From the NCBI GenBank assembly GCA_027298025.1, contig JAPUGV010000020.1, forward strand, positions 1-32,856: DNA of 32,856 nucleotides, read 5' to 3'. The notes under the pieces are model-generated. The model made no database searches. It saw nothing but the letters and a program-made list of their open reading frames with translations, and was not told the origin of the DNA. This DNA comes from Chloroflexota bacterium. GTDB lineage: Bacteria > Chloroflexota > Anaerolineae > Anaerolineales > E44-bin32. Shown here in pieces: positions 15,397-23,247 of this stretch (the stretch's first letter is position 1; each line of letters starts with the position of its first letter). Position numbers and translations under genes: made by a program.

Positions 15397-17691
15397 GTGC
15401 ACCTGATCTGTACACACGAGCAGGCGGATTTCGACGCCGTAGCCTCTCTTTGGGCAGCATCCCTGCTGCATCCTGAGGCCGCGCCTGTTCTGCCCCGGCG
15501 GCTGAATCGCAATGTTCGTGGATTTCTGACCCGCTACGCCGAAGATTTTCCGCTGAGAGAGCGGAGCGAAATCAAAATCAAGACCCTCCGCGAGCTAACG
15601 CTCGTGGATTCCCAAAGCCCTGTCAGTCTCAAAGGTTTTGGCCCTGATACCCAGGTGAATGTGATCGACCATCATCCCTTGCAAGGCGATCTGGACCCAG
15701 GCTGGGAGCTCCAGGTGGAGGTGGTGGGAGCTACGGCGACGCTGCTCGTGGAGTCCTTGCAAAATGAGGGCAAGGACCTATCGGGGCCGTCCGCCACGCT
15801 CCTGTTGCTTGGGATCTATGAAGGCACGGGATCGCTCATCTACCCTGGCACGACGCCCCGGGACATTCGAGCCAGCGCCTGGCTGCTCGAACAAGGAGCC
15901 AGCCTGGCCATCGCCAGCGATTTCCTCAATCCGCCTCTTTCAGCTGAGCAGCGGTCCCTGTTTGAGCAATCGATCGACTCCCCCAGCACCGTGGGCGAGA
16001 TCATGTCGAGGGGCCCACAATTGTTGGACCCCTCGGAGACGGTGGCAGAGGCCGCCGAGAGGATGAAGCGATACGGTCATGAGGGCTACCCGGTGACTGA
16101 CAGTGGGGAAGTCGTCGGCCTCATCACCCGACGCGCGGTGGATCGAGCGGTGGCCCATGGTATGCAGAGCCGTCCGGTTTCGGAGATCATGGAGGCGGGA
16201 AGTTTGGTGGTGCATCCTCAGGATTCGATCCGTCACTTGCAGCGAATGATGGTGGAGCACAACTGGGGCCAGATCCCGGTTTCGGATCCCTTCAACGGTG
16301 AGGTCATCGGCATCGTCACTCGAACAGATCTCCTAAATTCGCTGGGCAACAGCTCAAATTCCCAGTCCAACCAGGGGATGATCGAGAATCTGGAGCATGC
16401 GCTCACCGCCGAGCGGCTGGCGCTGCTGCGGCTCATCGCCAGCGAGTCGGAAGCCTCCGAGGTCGCGTTGTATATTGTTGGTGGATTTGTGCGGGACTTG
16501 ATTCTCGGAACTCCGAGCATGGATTTCGACCTTGTTGTGGAGGGAGATGCCATCGCCCTGGGAGAATCGCTGGCCGCTCAATACGGGGGGCAAGCGAGAA
16601 GCCACCGGCGCTTCGGTACCGCAAAATGGCAGCTCGATCCGCAGAATGAGAATCTGAAGAGTGCCCTGCAACTCGATCCTTCCGAGGTGCCTGAGACGGT
16701 CGATTTCGTCTCGGCCAGAACCGAATTCTATTCCTACCCCACGGCGTTGCCGTCGGTCAAGGAGGGCAGCATCAAGCTAGACCTTCACCGTCGTGATTTC
16801 AGCATCAATACCCTTGCCCTGAGGCTGGACGGACACCATTACGGACAACTATCGGATCCCTGGGGCGGAGGAAAAGACATCCGCGACAAGCAGATTCGGG
16901 TCCTGCATTCACTGAGCTTCGTCGACGATCCCACCCGAATGCTGCGGGCCGTCCGCCTTGAACAACGCCTGGGATTCACGATCGAATCTCGCACCCTGGA
17001 ACTGCTAGAGCGGGCACTGCCCCTGCTCGACAACGTTAGCGGTGAAAGAATACGAAGCGAGATCCTGGCCATCCTGAAGGAACCTAGCTTTGGCTCGATC
17101 ATGCTTCGCTTGAAGCAATTAGGTTTGCTTCAAGCGATTTATCCGGCGCTGGACTGGGATGATTGGATCGAATCTCGCATGTCAGCCGCGCGCGAATTTT
17201 CACCTCCGGCTTCGTGGAAACTGGAGCGTATTCCGACGTTGAGTGAACGGTTCTACGCGCTGTGGCTTTACCGCCTTTCCGCCAGTGAGGCGAGGGGAGT
17301 TTGCGAGCGACTGCATATGAGTCAGAGCGAAGCTGCGGTGGTCATGAAGGCCGGGCGCCAGAATTGTGATCTCGCACAAAGCCGGCCTCCGAGTGAATGG
17401 GCCGCGTGCCTGGATGCCGAACCGGAAGCCGCGCTGGCAGTCACGTGGTTGGCACTCGAGGACCAGGCTGTAGCTCGGCAAATTATTGAGAACTATCTTA
17501 AGCATTGGCGCTGGGTGCAGCCCACTATAGATGGTGATCGGCTGCATGAATTGGGCCTAGCGCCCGGGCCGGCGTATGGAAGAATCTTGGGAGCACTACG
17601 AGCCGCCTGGCTGGACGGCGAGATCAGTTCTGCGGAGGGTGAGCAGCAGATGCTCGCGGCTCTATTGAGGGAAGCAGGCGAAGGTGGATAG
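15397..17691 (+). CDS. DHH-CBS-tRNA nucleotidyltransferase/poly(A) polymerase fusion
   Basis: The 764-residue protein has three parts. Residues 1-190 are a DHH-family phosphoesterase-like domain (CTHEQADFDAVAS, NVIDHHP). Residues about 195-315 are a CBS pair (VGEIMSRGPQLLDPSETVAE and VSEIMEAG). From 362 there is a class II nucleotidyltransferase: GGFVRDLILG, the metal-binding Asp376 and Asp378 in MDFDLVVEGD, RRDFSINTLAL at 465-475 and DDPTRMLRAVRLEQRLGF. It would add CCA or A residues to tRNA 3' ends. This architecture is known from several bacteria with split CC- and A-adding enzymes, so A-adding activity is likely. GTG start; GGAAG lies upstream. Confidence 0.92.
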   Translation: MHLICTHEQADFDAVASLWAASLLHPEAAPVLPRRLNRNVRGFLTRYAEDFPLRERSEIKIKTLRELTLVDSQSPVSLKGFGPDTQVNVIDHHPLQGDLDPGWELQVEVVGATATLLVESLQNEGKDLSGPSATLLLLGIYEGTGSLIYPGTTPRDIRASAWLLEQGASLAIASDFLNPPLSAEQRSLFEQSIDSPSTVGEIMSRGPQLLDPSETVAEAAERMKRYGHEGYPVTDSGEVVGLITRRAVDRAVAHGMQSRPVSEIMEAGSLVVHPQDSIRHLQRMMVEHNWGQIPVSDPFNGEVIGIVTRTDLLNSLGNSSNSQSNQGMIENLEHALTAERLALLRLIASESEASEVALYIVGGFVRDLILGTPSMDFDLVVEGDAIALGESLAAQYGGQARSHRRFGTAKWQLDPQNENLKSALQLDPSEVPETVDFVSARTEFYSYPTALPSVKEGSIKLDLHRRDFSINTLALRLDGHHYGQLSDPWGGGKDIRDKQIRVLHSLSFVDDPTRMLRAVRLEQRLGFTIESRTLELLERALPLLDNVSGERIRSEILAILKEPSFGSIMLRLKQLGLLQAIYPALDWDDWIESRMSAAREFSPPASWKLERIPTLSERFYALWLYRLSASEARGVCERLHMSQSEAAVVMKAGRQNCDLAQSRPPSEWAACLDAEPEAALAVTWLALEDQAVARQIIENYLKHWRWVQPTIDGDRLHELGLAPGPAYGRILGALRAAWLDGEISSAEGEQQMLAALLREAGEGG

Positions 17692-18223
17692 ACCCGCGCG
17701 CATCCTCGAGGGATCCTACGCAGAAAGCAGCGGGCCGATGAGAATTCGATTCGCCTCCGGCGCGGACCTCAAAGCGCTCGAGTGGGAGGGAGAATATGCG
17801 CATTATCGTCGCCTATTCAAACGTGCGATCGATGAGGCGCGCCATGGACGGCGCATTCTCCTGCTGGCTGAAATCAAGGAGCAGGTGGTCGGGCAGATAT
17901 TCGTGCAACTCATGACGCGCGCGGCATTCTCGACCAGGGGTGCCTCATCTGGGTACCTGTACGCATTCCGCGTAAAGATACCGTACCGCAATCGAGGAGT
18001 AGGAGGACAGTTACTTCAAGAGGCGGAGGTTAATCTTGCGGCTCGTGGATTTCGCCGAGCCGTCATCTCCGTAGCCAAGAGCAACCTTGCTGCCAGACGA
18101 CTCTACGAGCGCGAAGGCTACACCGTCTTCGCAGAAGATCCCGGCCGATGGTCCTACATCGATCACGAGGGGCGGCTGCGTGAGGTCCACGAGCCTGCCT
18201 TCGTGATGGAAAAATGGCTGTAA
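17684..18223 (+). CDS. GNAT-family N-acetyltransferase
   Basis: The 179-residue protein is a single GNAT domain: a VVGQIFVQL beta-strand, the acetyl-CoA loop region VKIPYRNRGVGGQLLQEAE, and SNLAARRLYEREGY for motif B. Its GTG start overlaps the preceding stop by 8 bp; ATG 17738, which trims 18 residues, is an alternative. Substrate is unknown. It is transcribed with the DHH-CBS-PAP gene but has no obvious shared function. A weak GCCC-N8-GGGC hairpin at 18227-18242 follows the stop. Confidence 0.87.
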   Translation: MDRPARILEGSYAESSGPMRIRFASGADLKALEWEGEYAHYRRLFKRAIDEARHGRRILLLAEIKEQVVGQIFVQLMTRAAFSTRGASSGYLYAFRVKIPYRNRGVGGQLLQEAEVNLAARGFRRAVISVAKSNLAARRLYEREGYTVFAEDPGRWSYIDHEGRLREVHEPAFVMEKWL

Positions 18224-18455
18224 ATCGCCCATCCGATAGGGCTTGAATTGAGCCCGTGTTAACGTCCGAATAGGCCCCGCACACTCGATCCCACACTTGC
18301 ATTTCATCCAATCCGTGCCAGAGTCTGTCCCGGCACTGCCGAGGCGGTCTATCGACCCGGGCGAGAGCCCTGGTGTCAGCATAGCCGGAGGGACCCCGCT
18401 GGCATGAAACTTGCGCGCTGCCAGGGCGTGAAGTCCACTCCTAACGATATTAAAT
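18224..18455 (+). other. Gene-free 232-bp leader of the lipoprotein operon with hairpin potential
   Basis: No convincing gene lies here. A perfect GGGC-GAGA-GCCC hairpin is at 18359-18370. Overlapping it, CCCTGG (18368-18373) and CAGC (18377-18380) can pair with GCTG (18417-18420) and CCAGGG (18421-18426) around a 36-nt loop. The two stems cannot fully coexist. An AT-rich stretch, ACGATATTAAAT, precedes the ATG at 18456 and could hold a -10. Any RNA role is speculative. Confidence 0.4.
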
Positions 18456-19988
18456 ATGAAGATCCGTGCTGAACTAAGGCCGCGGCTGCTGCTGCTTTTG
18501 CTGATGATCGCCATTTTGGCCTGTTCGCGCGGGGATCAACCGCTGGGGTTTCTTGGGCTCGAGCTGCGCGGCAGCCCGGGAGGTTCTGGTATTAAGGCGC
18601 CCGCAGAATCGGACGAGCCTATCGAGCAGGTGGAAGCGCCGGCCCCGTTCCACACGCCCACACCGGACCCGGTGCGTGAACCGCCCGATCCGCAGGAGAT
18701 TCCCGAATGGTACACGGTGCAATACGGTGATTCATTGAACGGCATCGCCGGCCGGATGGGGGTTGGGGCAAATCAGATCCTGGTGGAGAACGGACTGCCT
18801 AATCCCAATTTCCTGGCAGTGGGCCAAATCCTCCACATACCCACTCCACTGCCTCAGGCACCCTCGCCCAGTCTCAAGATCATTCCGGATGCTGAACTTC
18901 TCAACGGAGAGAGCGCTCTGGGCTTCTCCGCCACTGAGCTTATTCGGGCTTGGAATGGGGCGCTCAATCATTACTCTGAGTTCGTGGATGGGGAGCAACT
19001 CTCTGGCGCACAAATCGTAGAGCGAGTGGCCTCGAAGTATTCGGTGAATGCGCGGCTCCTACTGGTTGTTCTCGAATATCAAGGTGGCTGGTTAACCATG
19101 CCGGAGCGCGCGCCCGACCGCTTTACTTACGAGCTTGGCTACGAACGCATTGGTTTTGAGGGGCTATATCGCCAGCTGTCTTGGGCTGCCGACCAACTCA
19201 ATCGCGGCTATTACCAATGGAAGGCCGGCTGGGCCGGACCCTACATTCTCTCGGATGGCTCGGCCGTCCCGGCTGGCCCGGGAATCAATGCCAGCACGGC
19301 GGCCATTCAGTGGCTATTTGGCCAACTCTACCCGCCGGATTCCTGGCGAACGGTCGTCGGAGAAGATGGGTTCTATCGAGTCTATGAAATTCTCTTCGGC
19401 AATCCGTTTGCCGGGCCTCAATATACCGTCATTCCCGACAACCTGGAGCAGCCAGATTTGCAGCTTCCATTTGAAGAGGGCAAGGTCTGGTCATTCACCG
19501 GCGGACCGCACAGTGGATGGGGGAACTGGGCCGCATGGTCTGCGCTGGATTTCGCTCCGCCAGGAAATGCTCTGGGCTGTGTGATCTCAAACGAGTGGGT
19601 GGTGGCAATTGCCGACGGTCCGATCGTGCGCTCGTCGGATGGAGAAGTGATTCAGGATCTAGACGGGGACGGGTTTGAGGGGACCGGATGGATCGTTCAG
19701 TACCTGCACATCGAGACCCGCGATCGAGTGCCGGCCGGCATAACCCTGGAGCGAGGAGATCCAATCGGTCATCCCTCCTGCGAAGGAGGGGTATCCAGTG
19801 GGACGCATATCCACCTGTCGCGGAAATTCAATGGAGAGTGGATTTCAGCTGACGGAGCTCTGCCCTTTGACCTGGATGGTTGGGTTTCCGAAGGCGACGG
19901 CGTGCAATACAACGGAGCACTGACTCGAGCCGACACGCGGCTGGAGGCGTGCTCCTGTCGCTTCCCGTTTAACCAGATCACGCGATGA
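18456..19988 (+). CDS. LysM-M23 lipoprotein, paralogue 1 of 3
   Basis: The 510-residue protein has a lipoprotein signal with lipobox IAILAC (Cys23), a Pro/Thr-rich linker and one LysM domain (86-129; WYTVQYGDSLNGIAGRMGV). A middle domain of about 200 residues follows, with YSVNARLLLVVLEYQGGW around Glu207. The C-terminal M23 peptidase-like domain has His352 in GGPHSGWG, Asp365 in SALDFAPP, YLHI and His451/His453 in GTHIHLSRK, all metal and catalytic positions of the family. DLDGDG sits within it, as does HPSCEGG. It is predicted to bind and cut peptidoglycan at the outer face of the membrane. The stop overlaps the next ATG (ATGA). Confidence 0.88.
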   Translation: MKIRAELRPRLLLLLLMIAILACSRGDQPLGFLGLELRGSPGGSGIKAPAESDEPIEQVEAPAPFHTPTPDPVREPPDPQEIPEWYTVQYGDSLNGIAGRMGVGANQILVENGLPNPNFLAVGQILHIPTPLPQAPSPSLKIIPDAELLNGESALGFSATELIRAWNGALNHYSEFVDGEQLSGAQIVERVASKYSVNARLLLVVLEYQGGWLTMPERAPDRFTYELGYERIGFEGLYRQLSWAADQLNRGYYQWKAGWAGPYILSDGSAVPAGPGINASTAAIQWLFGQLYPPDSWRTVVGEDGFYRVYEILFGNPFAGPQYTVIPDNLEQPDLQLPFEEGKVWSFTGGPHSGWGNWAAWSALDFAPPGNALGCVISNEWVVAIADGPIVRSSDGEVIQDLDGDGFEGTGWIVQYLHIETRDRVPAGITLERGDPIGHPSCEGGVSSGTHIHLSRKFNGEWISADGALPFDLDGWVSEGDGVQYNGALTRADTRLEACSCRFPFNQITR

Positions 19989-21571
19989 CGCTGTTGAACT
20001 CACACAAAGCGTTGGGCGCGGTGTTGGTCTTATTGGCCTCCTTAGTGTTGGCTACTCTAGCCTGCACGCGCGCCGATGTCCCCGCTCCCGGCGTTATCGG
20101 GTCGGCCGCGGAAGCAGCGGCTCCGGATCCCACAGAGATGCCGCCGGATCCCACAGAGACGGGCGAGCCTCTTCCTATGGTGGCAGAGTCAACGCAAATA
20201 CCAGTGGAGGTTCCGCAGCCCGAGCCGCTCGTCTCGCCGACCTATCCTCCCACTCCCACGCTGGCCGTAGAGCAGTCGACTGGAACCATCCTCTACCGCG
20301 CACGGGCCGGGGATGTGCTGCGCAGCATCGCCCTCCGGTTCGGAGTGCTCCCTTCAGACATTATCGCCTCAGACGGCCAGCTCCCCGCTGCAAACGAGCT
20401 GCTGGTTCCTGGACAGATCCTATTCGTTCCGCGGCGTCTGGGTTCGACCGGGCCGGCTGACGAGCTGATCCCCGACAGTGAGCTGGTGTACTCGCCGCAC
20501 GCGGTAGGATTTGATATTCAGGCCTTTGTTGAGAGTCGGGGCGGCTATTTAGGTCAATATGAAGAGATCGTGTCTAAGCGCTCCGTCGATGGAGCCGAGG
20601 TGGTGGCTCTCGCCGCACGTGACCATTCCGTTAACCCGCGCCTGCTCCTGGCCCTGATCGAATATCACTCGGGCTGGGTCACGGATCCCACCGAACCCAC
20701 CGCAAACGAACTGAAGTATCCGCTCGGCCATGAAGCGCCCGATGCCCGGGGGCTATACAGGCAGCTGACCTGGTTGGCGAATGAGCTTGGCACCGGTTTC
20801 TACGGCTGGCGCGCCGGAACTCTGACGGAAATTATCTTTCCGGACAATTCGATCGTCCGATTGGCCCCGGAATTGAATGCGGGCACGATTGGCCTGCAAT
20901 ACTACTTTTCCTTGCGCGGCTCCGGCAGAAGCTGGGCAGAAGCCCTCTCGCCGACAGGCCTGCTAGGAACGTACCAAAAGCTCTTCGGCGACCCCTTTGA
21001 CTACACTCATCCACTTTACGAAGCGGGCCTGGAGCAGCCCGAACTCATTCTGCCTTTCTTTAAGGGCAGGGTATGGGCTCTCACCGGAGGGCCTCATGGA
21101 GCCTGGGAGAGAGAGTCGGCCTGGGCCGCCCTCGATTTTGCCCCCTCTTCGCTTGAACCCGGTTGTGCCAAGTCTGATGACTGGGCGCTGGCGGCCGCGC
21201 CTGGATTAGTGGCGCGTACAGGCGAGGGTGTCGTCGTTTTGGACCTGGACGGGGACGGGGAGGAGCAGACGGGATGGAATCTCCTTTATCTCCACGTGAG
21301 TAATAAGCAGGTGGAAGAGGGGGATTTTGTTGAGACCGGTGACCTGATAGGACACCCTTCATGTGAGGGCGGTGGTGCATCCGGTACCCACCTTCACTTC
21401 GCCCGCAAGTACAATGGAGAATGGATTTTGGCAGACGGTCCGCTGCCCTTCACTTTGAGTGGTTGGGTGGCTCAAGCCGGCCTGAAACCGTATCAAGGGG
21501 CCCTGATCAAGGGGGATGAGGTCGTCTTAGCCTGTACCTGCGCCAGTCGAGAAACCAATATTTCTCGGTGA
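19985..21571 (+). CDS. LysM-M23 lipoprotein, paralogue 2 of 3
   Basis: The 528-residue protein repeats the layout of its neighbour: lipobox LATLAC (Cys27), a longer Pro/Glu-rich linker with a duplicated DPTE segment, LysM at 102-149 (LYRARAGDVLRSIALRFGV), a middle domain with NPRLLLALIEYHSGW around Glu226, then M23. The M23 markers are GGPHGAW, AALDFAP, LYLHV and GTHLHFARK, with DLDGDGEEQTGW between. Conserved cysteines are PGCAKS, HPSCEGG and ACTC. The three proteins share order and motifs but differ widely in sequence, so the duplication is old. It is coupled by ATGA to the first gene and by GTGA to the third. Confidence 0.88.
   Translation: MTLLNSHKALGAVLVLLASLVLATLACTRADVPAPGVIGSAAEAAAPDPTEMPPDPTETGEPLPMVAESTQIPVEVPQPEPLVSPTYPPTPTLAVEQSTGTILYRARAGDVLRSIALRFGVLPSDIIASDGQLPAANELLVPGQILFVPRRLGSTGPADELIPDSELVYSPHAVGFDIQAFVESRGGYLGQYEEIVSKRSVDGAEVVALAARDHSVNPRLLLALIEYHSGWVTDPTEPTANELKYPLGHEAPDARGLYRQLTWLANELGTGFYGWRAGTLTEIIFPDNSIVRLAPELNAGTIGLQYYFSLRGSGRSWAEALSPTGLLGTYQKLFGDPFDYTHPLYEAGLEQPELILPFFKGRVWALTGGPHGAWERESAWAALDFAPSSLEPGCAKSDDWALAAAPGLVARTGEGVVVLDLDGDGEEQTGWNLLYLHVSNKQVEEGDFVETGDLIGHPSCEGGGASGTHLHFARKYNGEWILADGPLPFTLSGWVAQAGLKPYQGALIKGDEVVLACTCASRETNISR
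20123..20159. repeat. 21-bp-period direct repeat in the linker of paralogue 2
   Basis: CCGGATCCCACAGAGA occurs at 20123-20138 and again at 20144-20159. The in-frame duplication adds the repeated DPTE residues to the flexible linker between lipobox and LysM. Confidence 0.75.
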
Positions 21572-23028
21572 CCTGCCGGCCCCTCTGGCTGGCCGGCTTG
21601 CTGTTGCTAGCGGCCTGCTCCTCTCCCAGCACAGTCCTCCCAACTTCAACGCCGGGCGTGACCGCCCAACCGCAAACGGCCGTCACCCCCCTGCCTACCC
21701 GAGGCCCACATCCCCCGGGAGAACTGGTTCCCTACCAGGCGCAGAGTGGTGACACGCTGTCGGCCGTAGCGGCACACTTCAGTACGAGTGTGAAGGCCAT
21801 CCTGGAGGCGAACCCCGAACTTGCGCCTGAAACCACGACCCTCGCTCCAGGATTGGCGCTGCAGGTTCCAGCCTACTATCTGCCGCTAACCGGCACCCCT
21901 TTCCAGATCCTACCCGACAGCGAGCTGGTCTATGGGCCAAGCGCAGAGGATTTCGACATCAGGCAAGCGCTGCTCGGCCACCCTGGCTTTGTTTCTGACG
22001 CCGCCGATTATGCCTACCGCATCAATCGGCCGGCCTGGGAAGTGATTGAAATTGTCGCGCTTAATTACTCCCTGAATCCTCGCCTGCTCATGGCTTTGCT
22101 GGAGTATGGAAGCTCCGGCCTAACCGATCCGTTTCCTAAGGAACGGGCAGAGACGTATCCGATCGGCCACATCGAAGACCGATACCGGGGTCTGTTTCGC
22201 CAACTGCTTTGGGCTGCGGAGCGCCTCAACGATGGCTACTATGGTTGGCGGACCGGGTCCCTCAGGGAGTTTGAAACCGCGGATGGAAAGCTTTACAGAC
22301 CGGATTCCTGGCAGAACGCAGGCACGGTGGCGGTGCAGATGCTTCTGGCCGGGTTGCATGACTCCGAGGAGTTCGAGCGCGCCGTCGGACCTGAAGGGTT
22401 CTTAACCACCTACGAGGGACTGTGGGGTGATCCCTATGAGAGGGCTGCCGACCACATTCCAGCGCAGCTCGTGCAACCCACGCTCGATCTCCCCTTTGTT
22501 CCGGATCGCATCTGGGACTTCACTGGAGGCCCACACTTTTCCTGGGGCACCAGCCTGCCCATGGGTGCGCTGGATTTCGCTCCGCCTGCCAAACTGACTG
22601 GATGCTTGCCCTCACCCGAGTGGGTGACGGCTCCCGCGCCAGGGCTAATTATTCGCAGCGAAGAAGCGATCGTCGAACTCGACCTCGACGGCGATGGCTA
22701 CGGGGGGACCGGCTGGGTGTTGTTCTTCTTCCACATGGGGGAAGAAAAGCGGATTGTCGAGGGTAAGCGCGTTCAGCCTGGAGATCTGCTGGGCCATCCC
22801 TCGTGTGAGGGCGGGCGATCCACCGGCACTCACTTTCACCTAGCGAGGCGCTATAACGGAGAATGGGTCCCTGCGATAGGACCGGTACCGTTTGTCCTGG
22901 ATGCGTGGGTAGCCGCAGGCGGGGGAGAACCCTATGAGGGCACGTTGACCAAAGGCTCGAAAGTCGTACCTGCGTGCACCTGCTCCACCCGCGAAAATCG
23001 TATCCTTTATGAGCTCCCCGAGGGATAG
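21568..23028 (+). CDS. LysM-M23 lipoprotein, paralogue 3 of 3
   Basis: The 486-residue protein starts at GTG overlapping the previous stop. Its signal ends in LLLLAAC (Cys17). LysM is at 55-101 (PYQAQSGDTLSAVAAHFST). The middle domain has NPRLLMALLEYGSSG around Glu179. The M23 domain has GGPHFSW, GALDFAPP, FFHM and GTHFHLARR, with ELDLDGDGYGGTGW inside. Cysteines TGCLPS, HPSCEGG and ACTC match the other two. All catalytic positions are kept, so all three copies look active. The gene ends 219 bp before nusA, and a new promoter intervenes, so it is not part of the translation operon. Confidence 0.88.
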   Translation: MTCRPLWLAGLLLLAACSSPSTVLPTSTPGVTAQPQTAVTPLPTRGPHPPGELVPYQAQSGDTLSAVAAHFSTSVKAILEANPELAPETTTLAPGLALQVPAYYLPLTGTPFQILPDSELVYGPSAEDFDIRQALLGHPGFVSDAADYAYRINRPAWEVIEIVALNYSLNPRLLMALLEYGSSGLTDPFPKERAETYPIGHIEDRYRGLFRQLLWAAERLNDGYYGWRTGSLREFETADGKLYRPDSWQNAGTVAVQMLLAGLHDSEEFERAVGPEGFLTTYEGLWGDPYERAADHIPAQLVQPTLDLPFVPDRIWDFTGGPHFSWGTSLPMGALDFAPPAKLTGCLPSPEWVTAPAPGLIIRSEEAIVELDLDGDGYGGTGWVLFFFHMGEEKRIVEGKRVQPGDLLGHPSCEGGRSTGTHFHLARRYNGEWVPAIGPVPFVLDAWVAAGGGEPYEGTLTKGSKVVPACTCSTRENRILYELPEG

Positions 23029-23103
23029 CTAGATTCGCATCTGCAAAACCCCCTCGGCTAGCAACCAAATCCCCGACCGATTCCGGCCCAATTTGCTTCA
23101 TGC

Positions 23104-23132
23104 TTGCGATCGACTTGGCGCTGTGCTAGAAT
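23104..23132 (+). promoter_or_regulatory. Sigma-70-type promoter for the nusA operon
   Basis: TTGCGA (23104-23109), a 17-bp spacer and TAGAAT (23127-23132). Transcription would begin near 23139, leaving a leader of about 110 nt before nusA. This is the best two-box promoter in the window. Confidence 0.7.
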
Positions 23133-23162
23133 GCATTTGTTCATCGCGGAAGGTCGTCGGAG

Positions 23163-23187
23163 AAGTGGGCAGCCCCCACTTTTCTTC
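23163..23187 (+). terminator. Terminator-like hairpin in the nusA leader
   Basis: AAGTGGG (23163-23169) pairs with CCCACTT (23175-23181) around a 5-nt loop and runs into TTTTCTTC. It lies about 25 nt inside the predicted nusA transcript and could be a leaky terminator or attenuator rather than the end of the lipoprotein transcript. Confidence 0.55.
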
Positions 23188-23247
23188 ATAAATAGGCACA
23201 GTGCACATCCCGATGGATCGAAGATCAAAGAAGGGGTAAGAAAAGAT

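Noticed and set aside
15041-15460. 139-residue minus-strand frame opposite the solute-binding gene
   Set aside because: Arg/Pro-rich shadow of a GC-rich gene with no ribosome site or family match.
18370-18430. Possible SAM-type riboswitch: GGAGGGAC and ATGAAAC occur in order
   Set aside because: The required GGCAACC and the paired P1 and P2 stems are absent, and the downstream lipoprotein gene is not a methionine gene.
18011-18514. 167-residue open frame on the minus strand across the leader
   Set aside because: It runs antisense through a GNAT gene and the leader, with no recognisable motif.
23104-23247. Longer nusA start adding 48 residues
   Set aside because: It runs through the promoter and the hairpin; family homologues begin at MKSEF-like sequence.
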